Below, piece after piece: positions 1 to 9,871 of a DNA stretch of 64,000 nt. The notes under the pieces are model-generated. The model did no database searches. It was not told the DNA's origin and saw nothing but the letters and a program-made list of their open reading frames with translations. Made by a program: the position numbers and the translations under genes. The stretch comes from Sulfitobacter sp. HNIBRBA3233 (GTDB taxonomy: Bacteria; Pseudomonadota; Alphaproteobacteria; Rhodobacterales; Rhodobacteraceae). The stretch's first letter is position 1, and each line of letters opens with the position of its first letter. Location: the NCBI RefSeq assembly GCF_040149665.1, contig NZ_JBEFLP010000003.1:1-64000 (forward strand), read 5' to 3'.

Positions 1-1
1 C

Positions 2-277
2 CTGGCAGCGCGCGGATTGAAGCGGCACATGGCGATGACCGTCGCAAGCTGGTTTGAAATCCCCGATATCGTGGCTAATTCAGACGTGATCGCCATTGCC
101 CCGCGACGCCTGTTTTCACTCGACCCTCGATTGAACAACCTGCGGTCCGCCCCCCTGCCTCTGCAGGAAGTGGTTTTTTCCTTCGACCTTTGCTGGGATC
201 TGCGAACAGAGCGCGAGCCTGGCCAGAAGTGGCTGCGCAAAGTCATCTCGGACGTGTTCGGCGAAATGCGCGTCTAA
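2..277 (+). CDS. LysR-type transcriptional regulator, C-terminal end (partial)
   Basis: The frame is open from the first bases of the window, so this is the 3' end of a gene that begins upstream. The roughly 90 residues resemble the last part of a LysR effector-binding domain: a hydrophobic beta segment (VIAIAPRRL), a PLPL turn, and a terminal helix of the form 'W-L-R-x-x-I' (KWLRKVISDVF). In the family this domain binds a small co-inducer and the absent N-terminal helix-turn-helix binds DNA. The target cannot be told from this fragment. Confidence 0.7.
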   Translation: MAARGLKRHMAMTVASWFEIPDIVANSDVIAIAPRRLFSLDPRLNNLRSAPLPLQEVVFSFDLCWDLRTEREPGQKWLRKVISDVFGEMRV

Positions 278-442
278 GGATCAGGATGTGCAGTATTTCG
301 GCTAAGTGGCGGATAGGTGCTGTCAGACCAATTCGAACCAGTCTCAGTTAACCGCCAGATGTCTGAACCTATGCCGAACAAAGCTGGCGCCACTCGGCGA
401 GGGCGGCGGTGACCTGCTCCCCATAGAGCCCGCTCTTATGGG

Positions 443-540
443 TTAGCTCTGTTTAGGTTTGTCTTCCTTTAATCGGTTAGCATATTCGTATGGCGTCAGG
501 TCAGCGAGTCTGGAGTGCGACCGGCAGTGGTGGTCAACCA
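443..540 (-). pseudogene. IS3-family transposase, C-terminal remnant
   Basis: Read on the minus strand this gives DHHCRSHSRLADLTPYEYAN followed by a short lysine-rich tail and a TAA stop. That matches the end of IS3-family OrfB transposases (normally 'RPHSSLGDLTPxEYA'). Nothing upstream in this frame resembles the DDE core, so only about the last 30 residues survive. Confidence 0.6.
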
Positions 541-656
541 AACTCCCAATCAAGAACGAACCGCATTGATTCAAGCGGCCGTTGCAGGGTCGCCCCTTCT
601 TGGTATGGCAATCTTACGATGAGATGCGTAGAGTTAGTACCGACACGCTTACTCAT
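534..656 (-). pseudogene. Possible truncated 40-residue frame cut by IS remnant
   Basis: This frame overlaps the end of the preceding 56-residue frame and runs 40 codons (begins MSKRVGTNSTHLIVRL). It stops where the IS3 C-terminal remnant begins, which would fit a gene cut by insertion or deletion. No family is recognised. Confidence 0.2.
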
Positions 657-819
657 CTTCGTTGTCGTTTCTTTCCGTTCTAGCAAACGGAACAACTTTT
701 CTATCCTTGCGGCGGTCAATGGTGTCTTGATCCGCGTTCCAAGCCTTCATAAGGGCCAAAAAGCGACGCGTGCTTATGCGATCGATTTTGACTGATCTGG
801 ATTCTGTTTCTTCTGGCAT
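649..819 (-). CDS. Possible small protein of 56 residues, unknown
   Basis: A minus-strand frame starts at ATG and encodes a highly charged 56-residue peptide (begins MPEETESRSVKIDR, ends ERNDNEDE). Its stop codon lies four bases beyond the start of the next short frame (GATGAGTAA overlap), a translational-coupling layout. There is no strong ribosome binding site and no family is recognised. It may be chance. Confidence 0.25.
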   Translation of the reverse strand: MPEETESRSVKIDRISTRRFLALMKAWNADQDTIDRRKDRKVVPFARTERNDNEDE

Positions 820-974
820 GCCGTATGCTCTCAGGGCTTTGGTAGAGGTAGTTTTTCAATCCAATGTATTAACAAAGCCTTAACGATTGAAATTAGATTA
901 GCAGGACATGGCTCGGAATGCTGATCCTGAGAGAGCCTGCGGTCAAAACAGCCGGGTGAGGTACCCATAGTTTC

Positions 975-1852
975 CTAGACGCCGGCCTCGTTCATTTTCT
1001 TCTGTTCTTTTTCATAGTAAATTGGCGACAGCATGCTGTCGTTGGTGTGCTTTCGGGTCGGGATGTAGAACATCTCTATGTAATCGAACACGTCCTGCCT
1101 TGCTGCGTGGCGTGTAAGATATATTCGCCGTCTGATCCGTTCGCGTTTCAACAGATGGAAGAAGCTTTCTGCGATCGCGTTGTCATGACAGTTCCCACGG
1201 CGGCTCATGCTGGCATCCAGATTGTGTTTGCTGAGAAATAATTGCCATTCTTTGCCGGTGAATTATGAACCTTGATCAGAATGAATCATGACCCTGTGCT
1301 TTGGCTTGCGCCGCCAAACAGCGCTCAACAATGCCTGCAAAGCCAAGTTAGTCGTCATCCGAGATTGCATTGACCACCCAATGACCCGTCTTGCAAATAG
1401 GTCGATCACGACAGCCAAATACGACCAGCCTTCATGCGTTCTGATTTAGGTAATGTCTGTCACCCAAACGCGATCAGGAGCATCAACTTCAAATTGCCTA
1501 TCGAGGGTGTTGTCGGCAACAATAGCGGGCTTGCCGCCATAGCGACCTGGACGGCGTCTGTAGCCAATCTGCGCCGAGAGCCCTGCAAGATTGGCCAACC
1601 GTGCCAAACGGTTCTCAGAGCAGGTCTCGCCAGCATCGCGCAGATCATCGGTCACCTTCCGATACCCGTAAACCTTCCCGCTCTCTGTCCATGCTTGGCG
1701 GATCAGCTCCGTCTGCCATGCATCTTCAAGCGCACCTGGCTTAACGGTTCTTTAACCCACGCGTAGAAGCCACTGAAATGCACAGCCAGCACACGACACA
1801 TCGACCGCACCGAAAACTCTGCACGGTGAGCCTCTATGAACGCGTACTTCAC
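975..1852 (-). pseudogene. IS3-family transposase OrfB (DDE integrase core), inactivated
   Basis: The GTG start overlaps the orfA stop by four bases. The translation has the HTH_21-like lead ([20 protein letters not shown]), the rve core with DDE residues in VWVTDIT, HSDQGS and AESFF, and the C-terminal RKHTN segment. It carries three lesions: a frameshift near 1740 just before the [19 protein letters not shown] region, an ochre stop at 1446-1448 right after VWVTDIT, and a second ochre stop at 1263-1265 inside HSDQGS-stop-FTGKEW. All three catalytic residues remain, so decay is recent but complete. Confidence 0.85.
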
Positions 1853-2129
1853 TGAGACTCGCGCGCGAAGTACGCGGTCGCCTTTCTTAGAATGGTCCGT
1901 TCCTCGGTCACGCGGGCCAGCTCTCGCTTCAATCGTTTGATCTCAGCAGCCTGTTCGGCAACCTCTGATCGCACATGAGGTGACTTCGCAAATTGCGCCT
2001 TCCAAGTGTAAAGCGACTTGGTGCTTATCCCCAACCGCTCAGCAACCTCGCTGACCGCATATCCGCGCTCAACAACCTGCGCCACGGCATCCTGCTTAAC
2101 TCATCTGTAAACCGTATTCCCTTACTCAT
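1849..2129 (-). pseudogene. IS3-family transposase OrfA, frameshifted
   Basis: The ATG is preceded by a good AAGGAGAG site, and the first codons read MSKGIRFTDE. One base is then missing near 2097: the expected codons for EFKQDAVAQ need one more base after GAGTT. Translation then continues in another frame as AQVVERGYAVSEVAERLG, a helix-turn-helix typical of OrfA, followed by a leucine-zipper-like helix ([15 protein letters not shown]) and the ending [10 protein letters not shown]. OrfA normally gives the DNA-binding part of the OrfAB transposase. The deletion inactivates it. Confidence 0.8.
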
Positions 2130-2191
2130 ATCCGTCTCTCCTTGCTTCCAAAATTACCAAGCAAAGCGTCTACAAATCTAGGGGCACCTCA

Positions 2192-2326
2192 CACATCAAT
2201 GCCCCGTTCATGCAGCAGATCTTCGACATTTAGAAGTGACAACGGAAAACGAATGTAGAGCATCACTGTCAGGCGGATGATCTCAGGCCTGGTTTTGAAG
2301 TACCGAAATAGAGAGCGTTTTGCCAA
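2192..2326 (-). pseudogene. IS6-family transposase, N-terminal remnant
   Basis: A TTG start is followed by KRSLFRYFKTRPEIIRL, then MLYIRFPLSLLNVEDLLHERGIDV. This matches the first 45 residues of IS6/IS26-type transposases of alphaproteobacteria. The match ends at the right terminus of the IS3 element, so the IS3 probably inserted into, or recombined with, this gene. The rest of the IS6 transposase is not found on the far side of the IS3. Confidence 0.75.
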
Positions 2327-2496
2327 TAGGCCAAATTAAAAAACCGCCATGCCCGCCTCAAGCCAGTCTCCCCAGGCAAAACCGACCTTGGCGGCCCATG
2401 CGGCAAAGGTCAGCTTTGAACTTAATCCTCTGTTCTAGTATCGCAAAGATATCGTTTTTAAAGCCAACTGTTAAGCATCGGCCGCCTTATCGTGAT

Positions 2497-4446
2497 TCAA
2501 TACAGCCCTTGGATCTCCAATGGCAATTGTTTCACCTGCTGATGCTTCAGCACAGTCTTTGGCTGCGGCGTTGATTCCGCCGACCTCAGCTTGTTGTAGC
2601 GGTTTGCCGATGCCGTCGATATATCGTCGCGGCTCCGCAGGATGGTAGGTCGTAGGAAAACAAATAGCGTGCGCTGGGTGTTACGACCATTACGGGTTTT
2701 AAACAGCTCTCCCACCACCGGCAGATCGCCCAGGCCAGGCACCTTGCTGCTCCCATTGATCCGGTCATCGGTGATCAAGCCGCCCAGCACCACCGTACCG
2801 CGGTTGTCGGCCATGACGGTGGTATTAATAACGCGCCGATTGGTAACAAGGTCAGCCGCGCCTTCGACAATGGCGTTGGTGAGGCTCGAAATCTCTTGTT
2901 CGATCACCAGTTGCACCACGCCGCCTGCGGTGATCCGTGGCACCACGTTCATGGTGATGCCGACGTCGCGCCGTTCAATCGTTGTGAAAGGCGTGGCGGT
3001 ATTGCCGTCCGTGGCAAAACTGCCGGTGCGGAAAGGCACGTTCTGACCCACCACGATGGTCGCTGGTTCGTTGTCGAGCGTGGTAACAGAGGGCGTGGAT
3101 AAGAGCCGCGCACTGGTCGATTGCGAAAGCGCTTGAACGAGGATGCCGAAATCATTACCCCCCGCTCCGAGCGTCAGGCCGGTTGACAGTGCGGAGCCGG
3201 CAGGCACACCAACCGCAGACAATACGGAGCCAAGAGAGACCCCGCCGCCATTGGAAAAATTGGTTGCAGCGATGGCGCCATTGGGAATGTTCGGGCCCAG
3301 ACCAAGCTGCGCGCCGAGCCGCTCGGCGACCTCGCCCGAGACCTCGACAATGGCCGCCTCGATCATCACCTGTGGTCGGCGCACGTCGAGCGCATGGACC
3401 AGTTGGCCGATTTCCTGAACCTGCGCAGCGGTGCCGCGCACGATGATAGAGTTAGTGGCCACCGAGGCCGTGATATTGACCGCATCGGGCGTCACAACCC
3501 GACTGAGTGGGACAAATGCACCCTCGGCACTATCTTGCCCCTCTGGCGCCGCACCGACATCGGCGGCCACGACATTGGTGATGTCGGTCGCTTCGCCCAC
3601 GGTGCCTTTGATGATTTCGGCAATCACCTGAGCATCACCGTATTGCAAGTTGAAGACCGTGGTGGCCACAGCCTCGCGCGGATCGCGCCGCGGGGCCACA
3701 TCCATGGCGATGGCGAGGTTGCGGATTTCGGAAATGTCCTCGGGCGTGCCACGGACCAGCAAAAGGTTCGATCCGGGATCGACGGAGAGCCGCGCACCCG
3801 TGCCGGCGGGCCCCAACACCTCAAGGATGGCATTGCCCACGGTGGCCGCATCCGCACTGCGAAAGCGCAGCACTTCGGAGCGCACCTGTGCGTCGCCGTC
3901 AAAGCTGCGGGCGATGGCCATGATCCGGTCCACATTGGCTCGGGTGTCGGTGATGACAACGCCATTGGGGTCTTCCACCGCTTCGATATAGCCTGACTCT
4001 GCCACCAGAGGGCGTAGCACCCGGACTGCTTCGACCGAAGGCAGACGGTTCAGTCGCAACATCTCGGTCACGAAGTCCTGACTGCCGGCATCGTCGGCTT
4101 CGCCCAGATCGGGGCCGCTTGCGGTACGGGCCTCGGCCTCCGGCACCACCTGCCAGATTGATCCCGCCTGTACCGCTACAAAGCCGCGCACGCGCAGAAT
4201 TGATTGGAAAAGCGACCAGACCCCCTCACTATCAAGCGCCTCGGCAGAGACTACCGTGACCTCGCCCACAAGGCCCGGATCCAGCACCAAGGTGCGGCCG
4301 GTAATCTCGGAAATCTGTTCGACCAGTAGGGAGATATCCGCATCGCGCAGGTTGATGACAAAGGTCTCCTGCGCGCGCGACGGGGCGGGCAAAAGGGTCA
4401 GCAGCCCTAAAATCAAGGCGGCGAAAAGGGTAAGCGGACGCGTCAC
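2497..4446 (-). CDS. gspD: Type II secretion system secretin GspD
   Basis: GspD forms the outer-membrane channel of the type II secretion system. The 649-residue product has a signal peptide (ends PAPSRAQ), an N0 domain (about residues 27-100, ISLLVEQISEITGRTLVLD), repeated N1-N3 ring-building modules with conserved 'NxIIVRG' segments, and a C-terminal secretin domain with the late motif VPGLGDLPVVGELF followed by TLFVFLRPTIL. Length is usual for the family. It is the last gene of the minus-strand block and overlaps gspC by four bases. No GspS pilotin is seen nearby, so outer-membrane targeting may not need one here. Confidence 0.95.
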   Translation of the reverse strand: MTRPLTLFAALILGLLTLLPAPSRAQETFVINLRDADISLLVEQISEITGRTLVLDPGLVGEVTVVSAEALDSEGVWSLFQSILRVRGFVAVQAGSIWQVVPEAEARTASGPDLGEADDAGSQDFVTEMLRLNRLPSVEAVRVLRPLVAESGYIEAVEDPNGVVITDTRANVDRIMAIARSFDGDAQVRSEVLRFRSADAATVGNAILEVLGPAGTGARLSVDPGSNLLLVRGTPEDISEIRNLAIAMDVAPRRDPREAVATTVFNLQYGDAQVIAEIIKGTVGEATDITNVVAADVGAAPEGQDSAEGAFVPLSRVVTPDAVNITASVATNSIIVRGTAAQVQEIGQLVHALDVRRPQVMIEAAIVEVSGEVAERLGAQLGLGPNIPNGAIAATNFSNGGGVSLGSVLSAVGVPAGSALSTGLTLGAGGNDFGILVQALSQSTSARLLSTPSVTTLDNEPATIVVGQNVPFRTGSFATDGNTATPFTTIERRDVGITMNVVPRITAGGVVQLVIEQEISSLTNAIVEGAADLVTNRRVINTTVMADNRGTVVLGGLITDDRINGSSKVPGLGDLPVVGELFKTRNGRNTQRTLFVFLRPTILRSRDDISTASANRYNKLRSAESTPQPKTVLKHQQVKQLPLEIQGLY

Positions 4447-5318
4447 TGAAGCGGGAATGACATCACGATCGTGCGGCCATCCCTTTCCAATTCGATGCGG
4501 GCAAGGCCGGAGTCGGCGATCACGTCATAAAGCGCGCGATCCTTGTCCACATTGCCGACACTCTGCCCGTTCACTCTTGTCACGATGTCTCCTGCCCTCA
4601 ATCCAGCGCGGCTTACACCCACGTCGTGCTTTTCCGCTATGGTATAGCCTTTTTCGCCTGGCACCAAACCAATCGTGTCGAGCACCTGAGCCGGATTAGC
4701 GATGATGCGCTTACGCCACATGTCGATATAGTCTTGCGTGGTTATCGGTTCGGCCCGCGCCGCGGCGTCCACCTGTTCGCTGATTGAACCGCCCTGCCCC
4801 GAAGTGATCAGCGCCATCAGCCGCTCGGCTCCGGTGGGCACTGCTTCGACATCTGAGGCAGCTTCGGCACCCGCGAAATACAGCACAATGTCGGCGCCGT
4901 CCTTTGACAGGGTAACACGGTTCTGCGCAATGGCGGTAAGCGTAACACCCGGCGCCACCTCCTCTCCGATGCGGTAATTGCCTTCTGATTGGTCCGAGCG
5001 CAGCAGGGCCAGCGAGCGGCTGTGGTGATCCCGCACAATCACCCCCAAGAGGATCAGGTTGAGCGGTGCCTCCGGGGTCTCGGCCTCGGCCACCGGCACC
5101 TCGGCGGCACCAAATGGCGCGAGCATTAAAGCAGGGCCAAGATCGGTGGGCGCGGCTTGCACTTCGACCGGCGCGCGCAGCACCGCGACGGGGGGCATGA
5201 CGCGGTCATGTCCCATCAGCCGCCATGTCACATCCGCCCCGGCCACCGCGACACTGCCCAGAGCGCCAAGGATCACGGCAAGGCGCAGCCATCGACCAAG
5301 GGGCGCTATCTTTCTCAT
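4443..5318 (-). CDS. gspC: Type II secretion system protein GspC
   Basis: GspC links the inner-membrane platform to the secretin. The 291-residue protein has one N-terminal membrane helix (LAVILGALGSVAVAGADVTW), a periplasmic homology region (LNLILLGVIVRD, about residue 87 on) that in the family contacts the N0 domain of GspD, and a C-terminal PDZ domain (AGLRAGDIVTRVNGQSVGNV) thought to help substrate choice. It overlaps gspI upstream and gspD downstream by four bases each, so the genes are translationally coupled. Confidence 0.92.
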   Translation of the reverse strand: MRKIAPLGRWLRLAVILGALGSVAVAGADVTWRLMGHDRVMPPVAVLRAPVEVQAAPTDLGPALMLAPFGAAEVPVAEAETPEAPLNLILLGVIVRDHHSRSLALLRSDQSEGNYRIGEEVAPGVTLTAIAQNRVTLSKDGADIVLYFAGAEAASDVEAVPTGAERLMALITSGQGGSISEQVDAAARAEPITTQDYIDMWRKRIIANPAQVLDTIGLVPGEKGYTIAEKHDVGVSRAGLRAGDIVTRVNGQSVGNVDKDRALYDVIADSGLARIELERDGRTIVMSFPLQ

Positions 5319-5677
5319 GATGGTTCTCCTATGTCGAGATAGCCATCCAAGATGTAAAGCGGCTGGTCCGTCCCCACCGGCGCGCTGCGCAGGGTCACGG
5401 CCTCAACTGCCGGGTCTTCGGTGGGGCGGCGGAGCACGATGACATCGAAGTCGATGCCGTAGATTTCCAGCGCGGCGGCCTCTGTCGGCAGCCCAGCGCG
5501 CAATTCAGACAGACGGTATTCTGCGGCCCATCGGGCGGCAACGCGATCCGACAGATCGGTGATGCGCCGAGTATGCCCCTCACTGGCCGACAGCAGAGAC
5601 ACCGCGCCGAGCGCCAACACCGCCATGGCCACCAGCGCCTCGATCAGGGTGAAGCCAGCATCCGCCTGCTGGGTCAT
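5315..5677 (-). CDS. gspI: Type II secretion minor pseudopilin GspI
   Basis: The 120-residue protein begins with a short leader and the type IV prepilin cleavage motif AG/FTLIEALVAMAVLALGA, with Glu at position +5 and a hydrophobic helix. This marks a pseudopilin processed by the prepilin peptidase. Position between gspH and gspC, small size and the HTRRITDLSDRVAARWAAEYRLSELR segment fit GspI, which forms the pseudopilus tip with GspJ and GspK. It overlaps both neighbours by four bases. Confidence 0.88.
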   Translation of the reverse strand: MTQQADAGFTLIEALVAMAVLALGAVSLLSASEGHTRRITDLSDRVAARWAAEYRLSELRAGLPTEAAALEIYGIDFDVIVLRRPTEDPAVEAVTLRSAPVGTDQPLYILDGYLDIGEPS

Positions 5678-6168
5678 GGCGCCCCCTCCAACCGCACAGC
5701 GTTAAGACCGTCAAATCGTATTACCTCCGAAGGGCCTGTCCCAGACAGCAATTCCAGCGTCAACGGCCCGGCGGCACCGGGATCCATGTCGCGTGACAGC
5801 ACCATAGCGCCCGCTGCATCGGCGATCCGGGTCTCGCCCCCCAGCAGATGCGGTGCGGCAAGGATCGGCAAGTCATGGGGCTGCCATGTATTGCCATCAT
5901 ACAGATCAAAACGATAGCCCTCCGCCGCCCAGACAAAGCCCATCGGCACCCCCGTCAGCATCACCTCATCCGCCGCGCGGTTGAGCCGTGCCACCAACAG
6001 GTCAGCCTCCTGACCTGCTACATCCCCCCGAGGGCCAGAGCCAAAGCTCAGCCCCACCACTCCGGCCAGAATACCGATCAACGCAAGGACAACGAGCACC
6101 TCAACCAGCGTCACGCCGGCATCAGGCAATCGCGCTCGGGTTGAGCCGTGGACGGGGGAGTGCTTCAC
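5674..6168 (-). CDS. gspH: Type II secretion minor pseudopilin GspH
   Basis: The 164-residue product has the prepilin motif AG/VTLVEVLVVLALIGILAGVV with Glu+5, then a soluble domain with the GspH/FimT-like order ADLLVARLNRAADEVMLTG, a 'GFVWAAEGYRF' strand and a basic-poor C-terminus. Minor pseudopilin GspH sits just below the GspI-J-K tip of the pseudopilus in the periplasm. It is coupled by four-base overlaps to gspG and gspI. FimT-like proteins look similar, but the context favours GspH. Confidence 0.88.
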   Translation of the reverse strand: MKHSPVHGSTRARLPDAGVTLVEVLVVLALIGILAGVVGLSFGSGPRGDVAGQEADLLVARLNRAADEVMLTGVPMGFVWAAEGYRFDLYDGNTWQPHDLPILAAPHLLGGETRIADAAGAMVLSRDMDPGAAGPLTLELLSGTGPSEVIRFDGLNAVRLEGAP

Positions 6169-6662
6169 CTGTTGGCCTGCAACTGGCCATGAGCGATATC
6201 GGCATTGGCACCCTCGCCCCCCGGCGCGCCATCCGCACCCAGCGACATCAGATCAAATCCGCCAGTCTCGCCCGGCGAGGCGTAAAGATAATCATTGCCC
6301 CAAGGGTCAATCGGCACCGCGGTCAAATAGCCATCGGCGACCCAGTTGCGCGGCTCGGGCGGTGAGGTCGGGCGCACGGCCAGCGCCTCAAGCCCCTGCG
6401 CCGTCGTGGGGTAAGTGCGGTTATCGAGCCGGTAGAGTTCCAGGGCCGAACTGACCGCACGAATGTCAGATTGCGCCACGGTGACCCGCGCCTCATCTGG
6501 GCGACCAATGACGTTGGGCACGATGATCGCGGCCACCAGCGCGATGATCACCAGCACCACCATCATCTCGATCAGCGTCACCCCGGCCTCGCGGTCGCGC
6601 AGCGCTGCGCGGGGTCGCGCGTTGCGAAGGCGGGCGGGCCGCGAGTTTTTCCAATGAGACAT
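6165..6662 (-). CDS. gspG: Type II secretion major pseudopilin GspG
   Basis: GspG is the main subunit of the periplasmic pseudopilus. After an unusually long, arginine-rich leader (about 27 residues) comes AG/VTLIEMMVVLVIIALVAAI, then the signature AQSDIRAVSSALELYRLDNR with TYPTTAQGLEAL, and WGNDYLYASPG near the C-terminal calcium site. Length (165) is slightly above the family because of the leader; an internal start is possible, but no better one is evident. It is the first gene of the gspG-H-I-C-D block, divergent from gspL. Confidence 0.93.
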   Translation of the reverse strand: MSHWKNSRPARLRNARPRAALRDREAGVTLIEMMVVLVIIALVAAIIVPNVIGRPDEARVTVAQSDIRAVSSALELYRLDNRTYPTTAQGLEALAVRPTSPPEPRNWVADGYLTAVPIDPWGNDYLYASPGETGGFDLMSLGADGAPGGEGANADIAHGQLQANR

Positions 6663-6738
6663 GAAACTGTTTCCCTATCTGTCGCGTGACTTTGGCTATA
6701 CTATGATAAAGACAGGATGGATGAAAAGGTAAATTTAC
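6663..6738. promoter_or_regulatory. Divergent promoter region between gspG and gspL
   Basis: This 76-bp AT-richer gap is the only space from which both secretion blocks could be transcribed. It contains TATACTATGATAAAG, which could serve as a -10 region. The exact promoter boxes cannot be fixed from sequence alone. Confidence 0.5.
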
Positions 6739-7896
6739 GTGACTAATCAAAGTATTACAATGGATTTGGACGCCTCCGAGCGCCCCATTGGCCTGCGTGA
6801 AGCACATACTTTGAAACCTTCCCTGTCCCCTGCATCCGCGGGCCTTATAGCGCGGGCAGAGACCTATTGCCCGAAGGAAGATGGACTGTCACCACGGCTG
6901 GTGGCTGCCGAGCAAGTTGGCAGCTTCCTCGTCGAGGTGCCCCGCGCCACCGCACGCCAGCGCCGCACCTTGCTGACCTTTGCCGTTGAAGACCGTATCG
7001 CGGCACCGATCCAGTCGGTGCAGGTGGTCCAAGGCCCGCTTGACAGCGCCGGTCCGGGGCAGCTGCTTGCCTTTGTCCTGTCGAATGAAATTATGGCCGA
7101 GATCGCCGCCGCCGAGCCCCCCCACCTGCCCGAGTTCCTGATGATCCCGCGCCCCCGTGCCGAGGGCGGCCCGTCGTGGTCGGTTTGGCGCGAGGGCGGG
7201 CGGGCGGTGGTGCGCACCTCGGAAGGCACCGGCTTTGCCCTGCGCGCGCCGATGCTGCCCCTGCTTTGGGCCCGTGCCGGAAACCCCAAGCTCTACAGCC
7301 TCGCCGAGCCACTGGACAACGCCGTGCCCGCCGAAGACCTCTCGGCCGTGCCCCCACCACCAGATCCGCGCGACCTTGCCTTCAGCTTTGCCAGACCGCT
7401 TGCCGCCGGGACTGAGGGGGTCGCCGGATGGCGGTGGGCCGCGATGGCCGCTGGCGCGGCCTTGTTGATCCATCTTGGCCTGACTGCTTTTGAAACCGCT
7501 GCTCTGAAGCGCATCGCGCAAGACGAACGCAGCGCGGCCGAAGCAGCCATCGCCAGCGTGTTGCCTGGCGTACCGCTGACCGGCGATGTTGCCCCAATTC
7601 TTGCCCGTCTCACTCCGGCCCCGAGCGACGCAGGACGCGGCCCTTTTCTACCGCTGCTAAACGAGGTCGCAGGCACCTTGGCGCAGAATCCCGCCACCGT
7701 GGAATTTCGCCGCCTGTCCTGGGGCCGCCGCGACAATACGCTGATCGTGCTGATGCAAAGCCCCGGGCTGGAAGATTTGCAACGCATCGAGCAAGATCTT
7801 GAAACGGCAGGCTTTGCCGTGCACAGCGGGGCGGCCACCGCCGGCAATGGCGGCGCTGAAGTGGAAATGCGCATCACCGGAGGAGCGGGCGGATGA
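6739..7896 (+). CDS. gspL: Type II secretion system protein GspL
   Basis: GspL is the inner-membrane platform protein that recruits the GspE ATPase through an actin-like cytoplasmic domain. Here residues 1-225 are cytoplasmic (VPRATARQRRTLLTFAVEDRI resembles the conserved GspL start), one membrane helix follows (RWAAMAAGAALLIHLGL), and a periplasmic ferredoxin-like domain ends the protein. The start is GTG. An in-frame ATG seven codons later is the alternative. The gene overlaps gspM by four bases. Confidence 0.88.
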   Translation: MTNQSITMDLDASERPIGLREAHTLKPSLSPASAGLIARAETYCPKEDGLSPRLVAAEQVGSFLVEVPRATARQRRTLLTFAVEDRIAAPIQSVQVVQGPLDSAGPGQLLAFVLSNEIMAEIAAAEPPHLPEFLMIPRPRAEGGPSWSVWREGGRAVVRTSEGTGFALRAPMLPLLWARAGNPKLYSLAEPLDNAVPAEDLSAVPPPPDPRDLAFSFARPLAAGTEGVAGWRWAAMAAGAALLIHLGLTAFETAALKRIAQDERSAAEAAIASVLPGVPLTGDVAPILARLTPAPSDAGRGPFLPLLNEVAGTLAQNPATVEFRRLSWGRRDNTLIVLMQSPGLEDLQRIEQDLETAGFAVHSGAATAGNGGAEVEMRITGGAGG

Positions 7897-8344
7897 CAGG
7901 TTTCGACCGACTCAGCAGGCGCGAGAAATATCTCGTGGCCCTTGTGATCCCGCTGGCTCTGCTGGTGGCGCTTTATCGGTTTGTCTGGATGCCATTGCAG
8001 CTGGCCGAGGCGCAGGCGCGCGCCGATATCGCGGCCTATCGTCTTGTTCAAAACACCGCCGCCCTGGCTGCACGGGCCGAGATCGCCCCGACCACACCGG
8101 TCAACGACACACCGCTTGCCACTCGCATCACCAGTTCCGCCAGCGCCGCACAACTGACCCTGCGACGGATCGAACCCGAGAGCGACGGCATCCGTGTCAC
8201 TTTGGACGACACGCCATTCGCCACCTTGTTGCTCTGGCTCGCTGATCTTGAGGAACAGCATGACGTGACCCTCGAGGCGCTCGAAGTCGACCGCCGCCCG
8301 GCGCCGGGTGTGATTTCGGCGCGTCTGCTGCTGGGGGAGTTGTG

Positions 8345-8345
<1 letters not shown>
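7893..8345 (+). CDS. gspM: Type II secretion system protein GspM
   Basis: This 150-residue protein has one N-terminal membrane helix (YLVALVIPLALLVALYRFVW), preceded by the typical SRREK segment, and a short periplasmic domain with alternating strands and helices. GspM partners GspL in the inner-membrane platform. The assignment rests on size, topology and the gspL-M-E order, because GspM is poorly conserved. Four-base overlap with gspL; its stop touches the gspE start. Confidence 0.85.

Positions 8346-9870
<1,525 letters not shown>

Positions 9871-9871
<1 letters not shown>

Larger units (their letters stand above)
278..956. other. Intergenic stretch of IS debris
   Basis: No full-length gene is supported here. 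It holds a C-terminal scrap of an IS3-family transposase and two very short overlapping minus-strand reading frames, which are listed separately. The rest has no recognisable feature. Lower GC than the secretion genes that follow suggests decaying mobile DNA. Confidence 0.5.
957..2191 (-). mobile_element. IS3-family insertion sequence, degenerate, with terminal inverted repeats
   Basis: The 1235-bp segment is bounded by imperfect 27-bp inverted repeats. The left end begins TGAGGTACCCATAGTTTCCT. The right end, read inward on the minus strand, begins TGAGGTGCCCCTAGATTTGT. Both continue to TAGACGC. Inside lie orfA and orfB in the usual IS3 order on the minus strand. Size, ends and gene pair fit an IS3-family element. 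No target duplication is evident (flanks ggg and cac differ), so the flanks may have rearranged. Both reading frames are broken, so the element cannot move on its own. Confidence 0.85.
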
